Shown here: positions 23,787 through 32,189 of the stretch, piece after piece
Numbering within the stretch: the stretch's first letter is position 1
Layout of the letters: every line of letters begins with the position of its first letter
NCBI RefSeq assembly: GCF_900155635.1
Contig: NZ_LT732540.1
Span: forward strand, 605,185 to 669,184
Direction of reading: 5' to 3'
Length of the DNA: 64,000 nucleotides
Source: Olsenella urininfantis
GTDB taxonomy: Bacteria; Actinomycetota; Coriobacteriia; Coriobacteriales; Atopobiaceae
The notes under the pieces: model-generated
What the model was told of the DNA's origin: nothing
Databases searched by the model: none
Seen by the model: the letters and a program-made list of their open reading frames with translations, nothing else
Made by a program: the position numbers and the translations under genes

Positions 23787-25220
23787 ATGGCGGACGGCGT
23801 CAGCCCTGCTAGGCGCGTGGCGCTCTCGCTCCTGCGAGAGCAGCGCCTGAGGGACTCGCGCGCGCGGGAGCTCCTGCGTGGCTCTCGGCTCATGGAGGGG
23901 CTTGCCGCACGCGACCGTGCCCTGGCCACCCGCCTGGTGCTGGGGGTAGTCTCCGCACGGGGCATGCTTGACGCCCTTGTGGACGCCTGCCTGAGGCCGG
24001 GCGGACACCTTGAGCCCCGTGTGCGCGACGCGTTGAGGATCTCTGCATACGAGCTGCTCTTTCTTGGCACGCCCGAGGCTGTCGCCGTGAGCCAGGGCGT
24101 GGAGCTCGCGCGTCGCGCGAACCGTCGCTGCGCGGGCCTGGCGAACGCGGTGCTGCGTCGCGTTGCCGAGCGCGACGTGCCACGCCGCGAGTCCGCGCTC
24201 GCGCGCCTCCGAGGCGGCGGCACCCAGGCGGAGGATCTCTCCTTGGTGGGGGGCCTTCCCGTTTGGATGTCCCGTGCGCTCGTCGACTCGCGCGGCGCAG
24301 GCTTTGCGCGCGAGCTGGTCCTCTCCCTTGCAGACCCCGCCCCGGTCTACGTTGCCGCCAACGCGTTTCGCCACGACCCGCCCTCCCTGGAGAGGATCCT
24401 CTCTGACGCCGGGCTCGCGCCAAGGCCAACGGTAGTCCCAGGGGGCTTCGAGCTGGAAAGCCCGGCTTCCCTTGCGGGCTCCGGCCTGGTTGACAACGTG
24501 GACCTGATGCCCGCGGACCTGTCCGCTCAGAAGGTGGCGCTGCTCGCCTCGCGCGTCGCGCTGGGAAGCCGCTCGGGAGGCGAGCCTCCCTGCGTGCTGG
24601 AGCTGGGGCAGGGAAGGGGCACCAAGACCCTGCTCATGCAGTCGTTTGCGCAGTCTGCGGGATGCGAGCTCGATGTCATCTCTGTCGAGCTGGAGCCGTT
24701 CAAGTGCAAGCTTGCCACCGACCGGGTTCTGAGGGCAGGCTGTGCGCGCCATTGCCGCACGATTAACCTCGATGGCTCGCTGCTGGATGCCCCGGGCCTT
24801 CCCGACGCGCTCGATCGCGGCTTCGACCTGGTGCTTGTCGATGCGCCCTGCTCGGGCGTGGGCACCCTGAGGCGTCATCCCGAGATAGCTTGGTCCTTGG
24901 GGGAGAGGTCGGTATCCACCGGTGGTGAGGGGGAGCTCCCGGCGCTGCAGCTGCGCCTGCTCGAGGCGTCGGCGAGCCACGTGCGCGCGGGTGGGGCGCT
25001 GCTCTATGGCACCTGCTCGGCCCTGCGCGCGGAGGACGAGGACGTTGTCGCGTCGTTTCTCTCCACAGAGCTTGGCGAGGAGTTCGAGCCGGAGCCCCTG
25101 CAGGCATGGCTGGAAGACGTCCACCCTGGCGGGGGCTCCTCCGGGATGCTGTGCTTTCCCCAGCGCCCGGGTGGCCCTGACGCGCACTTCTGCGCCCTCC
25201 TGCGTCGCCGAGGGCTCTAG
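23787..25220 (+). CDS. rsmB: 16S rRNA m5C methyltransferase (RsmB/Sun-like)
   Basis: A 477-residue protein expected to methylate C967-type cytosine in 16S rRNA. The N-terminal NusB-like helical domain (residues 1-130) is followed by the RsmB linker and the catalytic domain. Both catalytic-region cysteines are visible: VDAPCSGVGTLRRHPE and YGTCSALRAEDEDVV. The AdoMet-binding motif I is unusual: LELGQGRGTKTLLMQ instead of the family's D-x-CAAPGGKT. The ATG at 23787 sits one base beyond the fmt stop; a TTG three codons earlier overlaps fmt. Last gene of the priA operon, followed by a perfect palindrome. Confidence 0.82.
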   Translation: MADGVSPARRVALSLLREQRLRDSRARELLRGSRLMEGLAARDRALATRLVLGVVSARGMLDALVDACLRPGGHLEPRVRDALRISAYELLFLGTPEAVAVSQGVELARRANRRCAGLANAVLRRVAERDVPRRESALARLRGGGTQAEDLSLVGGLPVWMSRALVDSRGAGFARELVLSLADPAPVYVAANAFRHDPPSLERILSDAGLAPRPTVVPGGFELESPASLAGSGLVDNVDLMPADLSAQKVALLASRVALGSRSGGEPPCVLELGQGRGTKTLLMQSFAQSAGCELDVISVELEPFKCKLATDRVLRAGCARHCRTINLDGSLLDAPGLPDALDRGFDLVLVDAPCSGVGTLRRHPEIAWSLGERSVSTGGEGELPALQLRLLEASASHVRAGGALLYGTCSALRAEDEDVVASFLSTELGEEFEPEPLQAWLEDVHPGGGSSGMLCFPQRPGGPDAHFCALLRRRGL

Positions 25221-25248
25221 CCGGGCCTTCCGCCAGACCCGCCGAGCT

Positions 25249-25290
25249 GGGCCAACACGCGCCTCTCGGCCGAGAGGCGCGTGTTGGCCC
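25249..25290. repeat. Perfect 42-bp palindrome
   Basis: The left arm GGGCCAACACGCGCCTCTCG plus one G is followed without spacer by its exact reverse complement. The outer part GGGCCAACACGCG is the half-site of the 73-bp arrays and the centre CTCTCGGCCGAGAG also occurs in array D and the ffh terminator. It lies between convergent rsmB and the FmdB-type gene and could act as a two-way terminator, although no T-run flanks it. Confidence 0.9.
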
Positions 25291-25387
25291 GCTGCCGCAG
25301 GACCGCCGTGGGGCAGCCCTCCCGACAGGGGCGCCGCCCTGCCCAAGAGGACAAGGCGGCGCAACGCAGAACAGAGGGACGAGAAGC

Positions 25388-25573
25388 CTACTTGGAGTGC
25401 TTCTGGTCGGTGTTGTAGAAGCCAGAGCCCGAGAACACGATTCCCGAGGTGGTGAACACGCGCTCGGCCCTCTCGCCGCAGCTGGGACAACGCACCTCGG
25501 GACGGGCGCTCATGGGGTGCTCGACCTCAAAGGTGGTTCCACAGTTGCTGCATTTGTAGTCGTAACGGGCCAT
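25388..25573 (-). CDS. FmdB-type zinc-ribbon protein
   Basis: A 61-residue small protein starting MARYDYKCSNCGTTFEVEHP, with a second knuckle RCPSCGERAERVF. CxxC pairs at about 8/11 and 34/37 make one zinc ribbon; the FxxSGIVFSGSGFY tail is typical of the FmdB regulatory family. GGAGGAAGAAC precedes ATG 25573. The role of this widespread family is not settled. Divergent from the HAD-TPK gene. Confidence 0.85.
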   Translation of the reverse strand: MARYDYKCSNCGTTFEVEHPMSARPEVRCPSCGERAERVFTTSGIVFSGSGFYNTDQKHSK

Positions 25574-25747
25574 GTTCTTCCTCCGACGCTTGCTCACCCG
25601 CGGACGGTTCCCGCGGCCAACGTTGCATACTGTACCCAAGGAGCGACCGTTTGGGGCATCTCGTTTGGGTCAGCGGCCGGGCTCCACAACGAATGGACTC
25701 GCGTGCGCGCTATGGGGTCGCCTCCGGCGTCCTCGGATGGGGGAGAT

Positions 25748-27112
25748 ATGGCAATCACCGGAGCGATCTTCGACTGCGACGGCACCCTCATGGACTCCAT
25801 GCCCATGTGGCGCGAGGTCACCCTCGGGCTCCTCGCGCAGAATGGCGTGGCCGACCCGGAGCGCGTCTTCGAGGAGACGGAGGTGGTCCCCCTTGACGCC
25901 ATGTGCGAGCTCCTGCACGCGCGCTATGGGGTGCAGAAGACGGGCGGGCAGCTCCTCGAGGAGTTCGGCCAGATGGCGCGCGAGGGCTACCGTAGCAAGG
26001 TGAGCCTCATCGATGGCTGCCTGGATCTGCTCAGGCAGCTCCGCGCGGCGGGCATTCCCCTCTGCGTGGCCAGTTGCACCACGCTGCGGGAGCTGACCTT
26101 CGCCCTCGAGGCGTGGGGCATACGCGACTATTTCGACCACATCGTGGACGTCTCTACCATCGCGCGGGGAAAGGAGCATCCGGACATCTATCTCGCGGCC
26201 CTCGAGCTTTTGGGGACCCCCCTCGAGAGCACCTGGGTCTTCGAGGACTCCCCGACGGGCCTGGGGAGCGCGCGAGAGGCGGGGTTCCCCTGCGCCTGCG
26301 TATATAACGAGCATGACGGACGCGACCGGGAGCTCTGCCGGAGGCTCTCGGACATCTTCTCGCACGGCTACATCGACCTCTCGCTCCCGATTCTCCAGGA
26401 TTTCGAGAGGCCACGGGCTCAGGGGCACGGGGTGCTGCGCGCGTTGGTGGTGGCCGGCTCGCCCGCGCCCAGCTCCCCTGGGCTGGTCGCCCGCCTTGCG
26501 AGCGAGGCGGATTACGTGGTCGCGGCCGATCGCGGGATCGACACGCTGCGCGCCGCGGGCGTTGCGCCGCAGGTGTTCTGCGGGGACTCCGATTCCGCCA
26601 GCCCTGAGGGGGCCTCGTGGGGGCACGAGGCCTCTCTCGTCAATCTCGACTTCCCCAGCGAGAAGTACGCCACCGACCTCGCCCTTGCCCTGGAGAGCGC
26701 CCGTCACGAGGCGGCGCGACAGGAAAAGAGGCTCGAGCTCTGCCTCAGCTGCGCGTCAGGAGGGCGCCCCGACCATGCCCTGGGCGTGATCGGCCAGCTC
26801 CTGAGGCTGAGCGAGGCATCTCCTCGGATGGTCGAGGACGACTTCGAGTGCCGCGTGCTCAGTCCCGGGGGCGCCGGAGCCTGGGATCTGGGCCCGAGGG
26901 CACGGGGCTGCACGCTTTCCGTGGTTGCGCTTCTGCCGCAGAGCGTCTGTTCCGAGACGGGCGTGCGCTGGGAGCTGAGCCACCGTGAGCTCCCCCTGCT
27001 GGGAGATGAGGGAATCTCCAACGTGGTGACGTCAGATGATGCGCGCGTGAGCTGCCATGAGGGCGCCCTGGCGGTGTTCCTCATGGGCGGAGATGGGTCA
27101 ACTCGCACTTAG
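25748..27112 (+). CDS. Fusion of a HAD phosphatase and thiamine pyrophosphokinase
   Basis: A 454-residue two-domain protein. Residues 1-218 are a HAD-superfamily hydrolase: nucleophile motif IFDCDGTLMDS (D9, D11), Lys142 in GKEHPDIY and the acidic motif EDSPTGLGSA near 167. Residues about 230-454 are a thiamine pyrophosphokinase: VVAADRGIDTL, CGDSDSASP, EKYATDLALAL and ASGGRPDHALGVI match the ThiN motifs for ATP/Mg and thiamine. The frame is continuous across the join with no internal start or Shine-Dalgarno visible. GGGGGAGAT precedes ATG 25748. The HAD half might act on a thiamine phosphate or related metabolite, but that is a guess. The last codons overlap the first repeat unit of array C. 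Confidence 0.85.
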   Translation: MAITGAIFDCDGTLMDSMPMWREVTLGLLAQNGVADPERVFEETEVVPLDAMCELLHARYGVQKTGGQLLEEFGQMAREGYRSKVSLIDGCLDLLRQLRAAGIPLCVASCTTLRELTFALEAWGIRDYFDHIVDVSTIARGKEHPDIYLAALELLGTPLESTWVFEDSPTGLGSAREAGFPCACVYNEHDGRDRELCRRLSDIFSHGYIDLSLPILQDFERPRAQGHGVLRALVVAGSPAPSSPGLVARLASEADYVVAADRGIDTLRAAGVAPQVFCGDSDSASPEGASWGHEASLVNLDFPSEKYATDLALALESARHEAARQEKRLELCLSCASGGRPDHALGVIGQLLRLSEASPRMVEDDFECRVLSPGGAGAWDLGPRARGCTLSVVALLPQSVCSETGVRWELSHRELPLLGDEGISNVVTSDDARVSCHEGALAVFLMGGDGSTRT

Positions 27113-27368
27113 GGAGCGTATTTGCTCATGAGCGTCGAGTTCGCCCACCTGTACGTGTCCATGGGGTGGGTCAATGTGCGTTTAGATGCCCAGGCTTGAC
27201 AAAAACAACGCGTTCGCCCACCTCTTGCCCTGGTTTTGGTGGGTGAACGCGTCGCCTAGAGGCCCTTTTCGCCAAAGCGTGCGCTTCGACCCACCTGCTT
27301 CCAACTCTGGGGTGGGCGAACCCGCCGCGTCACCCCAAGAAGCGTCAAGAACCGCGCGTTGACACACC
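27092..27368. repeat. 73-bp-period array of four 58-bp palindromic-ended units (array C)
   Basis: Units at 27092-27149, 27165-27222, 27238-27295 and 27311-27368 are each 58 bp, with 15-bp linkers, exactly as in array A. Left ends: GATGGGTCAACTCG, GGTGGGTCAATGTG, GGTGGGTGAACGCG, GGTGGGCGAACCCG. Right ends include CGAGTTCGCCCACC, ACGCGTTCGCCCACC and CGCGTTGACACACC. The first unit covers the end of the HAD-TPK gene including its TAG stop. The array ends before the rpmB terminator. Interiors are unrelated between units. Confidence 0.85.
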
Positions 27369-27419
27369 TGCCGGTGTCTCGGGCAACCTTGACATCCGGC
27401 CGCCAGGCTTCATTTGGCA

Positions 27420-27443
27420 TGAAAAAGGGCCCCATGCGGGGCC
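27420..27443 (-). terminator. Rho-independent terminator of rpmB
   Basis: On the minus strand GGGCCCC GCAT GGGGCCC is followed by TTTTT (27421-27425 in complement). It lies 29 bp after the rpmB stop codon. Confidence 0.85.
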
Positions 27444-27471
27444 CTGGCAAATCAAGCGAAGGTGGGGATGG

Positions 27472-27675
27472 CTACTTGGCCTGAGCTGCGGAGCGGGCGA
27501 GGTTGCCCTTCTTGAGGCAGCGGGTGCAGACGTTCTTCTTCACGGCACGGCCGTTCTCGAAAATGGTGACTCGCTGGATGTTGGGCTTGAACGCGCGGCT
27601 GACGGTGCGGTGGGAGTGGCTAATTGAGCGACCAGCAACGGCGTGCTTACCGCAGATATCACAGACCTTCGACAT
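27472..27675 (-). CDS. rpmB: 50S ribosomal protein L28
   Basis: A 67-residue ribosomal protein beginning MSKVCDICGKHAVAGRSISH. Two cysteine pairs, CDIC and CTRC, show the zinc-binding (C-plus) form of L28 rather than the zinc-free paralogue used under zinc shortage. GGAGG precedes ATG 27675 by eight bases. Single-gene unit with its own promoter (27733-27760) and terminator. Confidence 0.95.
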   Translation of the reverse strand: MSKVCDICGKHAVAGRSISHSHRTVSRAFKPNIQRVTIFENGRAVKKNVCTRCLKKGNLARSAAQAK

Positions 27676-27732
27676 GTTTACGACCTCCAAAAGGCGGCGC
27701 GCGAGCGCTCGCAATCTCTAAAGTGCTGAGTA

Positions 27733-27760
27733 AATATAGCACAGGGCCCCAAGGGCGCAA
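27733..27760 (-). promoter_or_regulatory. Promoter of rpmB
   Basis: On the minus strand TTGCGC (27755-27760) and TATATT (27733-27738) are 16 bp apart, 58 bp before the rpmB start codon. Confidence 0.6.
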
Positions 27761-27935
27761 GACAAGGACACAACTTATTGTGGTGGTTTTGTTGCCTCTG
27801 CCATAGGGAAGCGCCCATCTCGGAGCGGGGCGGCGTCCCTTGTCCGCCTGCGTTCGTGCAGCGCCCACCCAACTAGGATACTATGGTTTAGATTCATGCT
27901 CGGGCCGCCACAGGCGGCAGACGAGAGGAGAAGAC

Positions 27936-28289
27936 ATGGCTCGGGTCGTTCCTGGAAGCCTCAAAGTGTCAAACGACTGCATCGCCGACCTCGCGGGCTA
28001 CGCGGCCCTCGAGTGCTATGGCGTCGTGGGCATGACCGCCACCGACGAGCAGGAGGGCATTGTCCGCCTGCTGCCAACCTACCGTCTGCGCAAGGGCGTC
28101 GGGGTGTCCGTCCAGGACGGCCGCGTGGTTGTGGACCTGCACGTCATGGTCGAGATGGGCATCAACATGTCGTCGGTCTCGGACAACCTCGTGAGCTCCG
28201 TGAAGTTCCTGCTCGCGCAGATTGCCGAGCTCAAGGACGTGGACGTGCGCGTGCACATAGACGGCATGCGCATCGCCACCGCGCGCTAG
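27936..28289 (+). CDS. Asp23/Gls24-family envelope stress response protein
   Basis: A 117-residue cytosolic or membrane-associated protein of the Asp23/YloU family. The central segment ALECYGVVGMTATDEQEGIV, VSVQDGRVVVDLHVMVEMGI and the tail KDVDVRVHIDGMRI follow the family pattern. AGAGGAGAAGAC precedes ATG 27936. In many Gram-positive bacteria this gene precedes a DhaL-domain fatty acid kinase gene and recG, as here; the family is linked to cell-envelope homeostasis, mechanism unknown. Confidence 0.88.
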   Translation: MARVVPGSLKVSNDCIADLAGYAALECYGVVGMTATDEQEGIVRLLPTYRLRKGVGVSVQDGRVVVDLHVMVEMGINMSSVSDNLVSSVKFLLAQIAELKDVDVRVHIDGMRIATAR

Positions 28290-28339
28290 CGCCAGGGCGC
28301 CTTCCCAACAAGCCAAGAGGAACCGAGGTTCTCGATACC

Positions 28340-30010
28340 ATGATTGCCAACTCCATCCGCAGCTGCTTCCCCGTTGCCGCCCAGGTCGTTGCCGACAAGG
28401 CCGAGGAGATCAACAAGCTCAACGTCTTCCCCGTGCCCGACGGGGACACGGGCACCAACATGTCCCTCACCCTGGGCACCGTGGTCAAGGAGATAGGCGC
28501 CCTTCCGGCAGGCGCCTCCATGGATGACATCGCCAAGGCCATCACCCATGGATCCCTCATGGGCGCACGCGGCAACTCCGGCGTCATCACCAGCCAGATC
28601 CTGCGTGGCGTGGCCGAGGGCCTGACCAACGCGAAGGGTCCCCAGGCCACGACGGCAGACATCGCCTTCGCCCTGCGCAATGGCGTGAAGGTTGCCTTCA
28701 AGGCCGTCCGCAAGCCCGTCGAGGGCACCATCCTCACGGTGCTCAAGGACATCTCCGCCCGCGCGGACCAGCTCGAGAAGGCCAGGTCAACCCCCCAGGA
28801 GGCGCTTGACGCCATAGTGGTCGAGGCATACGAGTCCGTGGCTCGCACCCCGGACCTGCTGCCCGTCCTCAAGGAGAACGGAGTGGTGGACTCTGGTGCC
28901 TATGGCCTTGCGACCTTCATCGAGGCCTTCGTCAACGCCTACGAGGGCAAGGCCGGCGAGCTGACCGACTTCAAGACCACCGTCGACTCCGAGGGCGCGA
29001 AGTCCCACGTGGCGGACGTCGTTGCCATCGAGCTCAACGACGATTGGGAGGGCTCCGAGTTCCGTTACTGCACCGAGTTCCTCTTCCATGCCGACAGCCC
29101 CGACTTCGACGAGGCGGCCAACCTCAAGTACCTCTCCACCATGGGCGACTGCGAGCTTCTGGTGGGCAACAACCCGGACTACAAGATTCATGTCCACACC
29201 AACCGCCCCGACCGTGTGCTGCGGCACATGCTGCATCGCGGGCAGATTTTCAACGTCTTCGTGCACAACATGGACCTCGAGGCGCACGAGCGCACCGAGT
29301 CCATCAGGGAGGACCAGGCTGCCCCCAAGGCAGACGCGCCCAAGAAGGCCTTGGGCTTCGTGGCAGTCGCCGCCGGCTCGGGCCAGGCAGAGATCCTCAG
29401 GTCCCTGGGCGTTGACGTGATCGTCTCGGGCGGCCAGACCATGAACCCCTCCACGGCGGACATCCTCTCGGCCATCGAGGGCTGCAACGCCGACGCGGTC
29501 ATCGTGCTGCCCAACAACGGCAACATCCGCATGGCTGCCGAGGCTGCGGCAAGCGCGAGCGAGGACGTCCAGGTGGCCGTCGTTCCCACCAAGAGCGTCC
29601 TGCAGGCTTTCGCAGCCATGTTCGTGGCCGACCCCGACGCCTCGCTCGAGGACAACGCCGAGGAGATGGGCGCCGCCATCGTCGAGCTGCGTGACGGGGA
29701 GGTGACCTCTGCCGTGCGCGATTCCGCCGCCGCGGACGGCACCCCCATCCATGCCGGCGACGTCATGGGCATCGAGGGCGGTGCCATCGAGGTCGTGGGC
29801 AAGGACGTGGAGCAGGTCACCCTTGAGGTCATCTCTCGCATGCAGGAGGAAGAGGAGGGGGACACCCTCACCATCCTGGCGGGCTGCGACCTCTCGGACG
29901 AGGCCTTCCAGCACCTGCTCGAGGCGATCGGGGAGGCCCAGCCGGACCTCGAGATCGACTCCCACCGCGGCGAGCAACCCCTCTACCCGGTGATCTTCTC
30001 CATCGAGTAG
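28340..30010 (+). CDS. fakA: Fatty acid kinase FakA-like protein (DhaL/DAK2 domain)
   Basis: A 556-residue protein with an N-terminal DhaL ATP-binding domain: VFPVPDGDTGTNMSLTLGT holds the nucleotide/Mg aspartates and HGSLMGARGNSGVITSQILR the next conserved loop (residues about 30-95). The C-terminal half (GCNADAVIVLPNNGNIRMAA, VAVVPTKSVLQAFAAMFV) is the DAK1-like YloV domain. By homology it phosphorylates acyl groups held by a FakB (DegV-type) partner, feeding exogenous fatty acids toward PlsX, whose gene lies about 5 kb downstream. Start: ATG 28340, with GAGG 12 bases upstream; the spacing is long and an alternative nearby non-ATG start cannot be excluded. Confidence 0.87.
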   Translation: MIANSIRSCFPVAAQVVADKAEEINKLNVFPVPDGDTGTNMSLTLGTVVKEIGALPAGASMDDIAKAITHGSLMGARGNSGVITSQILRGVAEGLTNAKGPQATTADIAFALRNGVKVAFKAVRKPVEGTILTVLKDISARADQLEKARSTPQEALDAIVVEAYESVARTPDLLPVLKENGVVDSGAYGLATFIEAFVNAYEGKAGELTDFKTTVDSEGAKSHVADVVAIELNDDWEGSEFRYCTEFLFHADSPDFDEAANLKYLSTMGDCELLVGNNPDYKIHVHTNRPDRVLRHMLHRGQIFNVFVHNMDLEAHERTESIREDQAAPKADAPKKALGFVAVAAGSGQAEILRSLGVDVIVSGGQTMNPSTADILSAIEGCNADAVIVLPNNGNIRMAAEAAASASEDVQVAVVPTKSVLQAFAAMFVADPDASLEDNAEEMGAAIVELRDGEVTSAVRDSAAADGTPIHAGDVMGIEGGAIEVVGKDVEQVTLEVISRMQEEEEGDTLTILAGCDLSDEAFQHLLEAIGEAQPDLEIDSHRGEQPLYPVIFSIE

Positions 30011-30026
30011 GGCCTGCCATAGTCTC

Positions 30027-32189
30027 GTGGCGCATGAGCCTACCATAGCGACGGTCGCGGACCGGCTGTCCTGCAGCTGCTCCCTCACGGATGACGTCTC
30101 GCTCCTGAGGTATGTCTCGGGGGCGAGACGTGACGCCTTGCTGCGCCTGGGCGTTCGTCGCGTGCGCGACCTCCTGCTGCGCGTCCCCCATCGCTACCTC
30201 GACTTCAGCCACACCACTGACATCGCCCACGCGGACGTGGGGCAGGACAGCACCATCGTCGCCACGGTGGACAAGGTGACCCTCAAGCGGCCCCGACCCC
30301 GCATGCAGGTCGTGGAGGTCTTCGCGCTGGACGCCACGGGCGTCATTCAGGCGAGCTTCTTTCACCAGCCCTGGATTGCCGAGCAGCTCAAGCCGGGAGA
30401 CGTTGTCGCGCTCTCGGGCAGAGTCGAGTTTGCCTACGGCTTCAAGCAGCTGCGCTCGCCCTTCTTCGAGCGCCTGGAGCCGGGGGAGGCATCCTCGGGC
30501 TATGCTCGCATCCTGCCCGTGCATTCCGTGGGGGATGGGCTCTCCGCCTCCTGGATGCGACGCATCGTTGCCGCCGCCCTCGCGGACAGGGGGGACGTGT
30601 GTGACTTCCTGCCTTCCTCGCTTGTTGCCGAACGCGGGCTCATGAGCCTCTCCCGTGCCCTGCGGGAGCTGCACTTTCCCAGCTCTCAAGCTGCGCGCGA
30701 GGCGGCTCGACGACGCCTCGCCTTTGACGAGCTCCTCTGCCTGCAGCTCACCCTCAGGGCCCGCCAGCAGATGGAGCTGCGTGACATTCGCCCGCACGCG
30801 CATCGCACGGACGGCCCACGCCTGGAGGCGCTCGTCTCCGCCCTGCCCTTCTCCCTCTCTGGGGAGCAGCGCGAGGCGGCAGGCCAGATACTCTCGGACA
30901 TGGCCGCTCCCAGGGTCATGAACCGCCTGCTATTGGGAGACGTGGGAACGGGCAAGACGGCCGTTGCCGCCCTGGCCCTCGCGGCGGTGGCGGACAGCGG
31001 CCTGCAGGCTGCCATGATGGCGCCCACCTCGGTTCTGGCACGCCAGTACGCGCAGGTCATGGGGCCCTGGCTCACCGCGGCGCATGTCTCGTGGGCCCTG
31101 GTCACGGGCTCCACGCCCCCGGAAGAGCGCCGGCTCGCGGCAAGGGGCATCGCCTCGGGCGAGACCTGCGTGGCCTTCGGCACCACGGCGCTCCTCTCGG
31201 ACGACCTGGACTTCGCCTCGCTCAGCCTCACGGTCATCGACGAGCAGCACCGCTTTGGCGTCGACCAGCGCGCGGCCTTGCGACGCAAGGGGCCGGGGGC
31301 GGACCTTCTGGCCATGACGGCCACGCCCATCCCGCGCACGCTGGCGCTCTCGCTCTATGGTGACCTCGACTGCTCCCGCATTCGCCATCGCCCTCGCCCG
31401 GGGGCTGGGGTTAAGACGAGCTGCATCGCCCCGGAGTCCCTTGACCTTGCCTATGCGGCCATTCGCGAGGCCTGCGAGAGGGGACGGCAGGCCTATGTGA
31501 TCTGCCCTCTCGTGGACGACTCGGATGACGGGTTGCAGCTGGAGGAGCTGCCCGAGTCGAGCCTCTCCCGCGCCAAGCGCCTGCACTCCGCCGTCTCCAC
31601 CCTTCGCGAGCTCTCGGAGCGTGTGTTTCCCGAGCTGCGATGCTCCCTTCTGCACGGGCGCATGTCTGCCCAGGAAAAGGACGCGGCCATGGAGGGCTTC
31701 CACGCCGGGAGGGTGGACGTCCTCGTGTCGACAACGGTGGTCGAGGTGGGCGTGGACGTGCCCAATGCCACCGTGATGCTCGTTCACGACGCGGACCGAT
31801 TCGGCCTTGCGACCCTTCACCAGCTGCGCGGTCGCGTGGGCAGGGGCGACCTTGAGGGGAGCGTCTTCCTTTCCTGCGCGGCCAGGCGAGGGACGCCGGC
31901 CCGCAAGCGGCTTGCGGCCCTTGAGGCCAGCACGGATGGGGCGGAGCTTGCCGAGATGGACCTGAGGCTGCGCCATGAGGGGGAGCTGCTGGGATACCGC
32001 CAGCACGGTGGCATCTCCCTGCAGGTCTCGGACCTTGCCGTGGACGGGGACCTTGTGGCGCTTGCCCATGAGGATGCCCTGGGGATCGTGGAGGCGGACC
32101 CAGGGCTTTTGGAACCAAGGCACCGTCCCCTCGCCCTTGAGCTGCGGGACCGTTTCGGGGCCTACTTCGAGGAGGTCGAGCGCGCGTGA
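30027..32189 (+). CDS. recG: ATP-dependent DNA helicase RecG
   Basis: Remodels stalled replication forks and branched DNA. 720 residues: N-terminal wedge/OB domain (about 60-170, VATVDKVTLKRPRPRMQVVE), helicase motif I GDVGTGKTAVAAL (about 305-317), motif II VIDEQHRFGVDQR, motif III TATPIPRTLALSLYGD, and VVEVGVDVPNATVML with HQLRGRVGRGDLEGS. All motifs are intact. The start is provisional: GTG at 30027 lies 16 bp past fakA with no strong ribosome site. Its stop overlaps the GTG start of rsmD (GTGA), so the two are coupled. Confidence 0.94.
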   Translation: MAHEPTIATVADRLSCSCSLTDDVSLLRYVSGARRDALLRLGVRRVRDLLLRVPHRYLDFSHTTDIAHADVGQDSTIVATVDKVTLKRPRPRMQVVEVFALDATGVIQASFFHQPWIAEQLKPGDVVALSGRVEFAYGFKQLRSPFFERLEPGEASSGYARILPVHSVGDGLSASWMRRIVAAALADRGDVCDFLPSSLVAERGLMSLSRALRELHFPSSQAAREAARRRLAFDELLCLQLTLRARQQMELRDIRPHAHRTDGPRLEALVSALPFSLSGEQREAAGQILSDMAAPRVMNRLLLGDVGTGKTAVAALALAAVADSGLQAAMMAPTSVLARQYAQVMGPWLTAAHVSWALVTGSTPPEERRLAARGIASGETCVAFGTTALLSDDLDFASLSLTVIDEQHRFGVDQRAALRRKGPGADLLAMTATPIPRTLALSLYGDLDCSRIRHRPRPGAGVKTSCIAPESLDLAYAAIREACERGRQAYVICPLVDDSDDGLQLEELPESSLSRAKRLHSAVSTLRELSERVFPELRCSLLHGRMSAQEKDAAMEGFHAGRVDVLVSTTVVEVGVDVPNATVMLVHDADRFGLATLHQLRGRVGRGDLEGSVFLSCAARRGTPARKRLAALEASTDGAELAEMDLRLRHEGELLGYRQHGGISLQVSDLAVDGDLVALAHEDALGIVEADPGLLEPRHRPLALELRDRFGAYFEEVERA

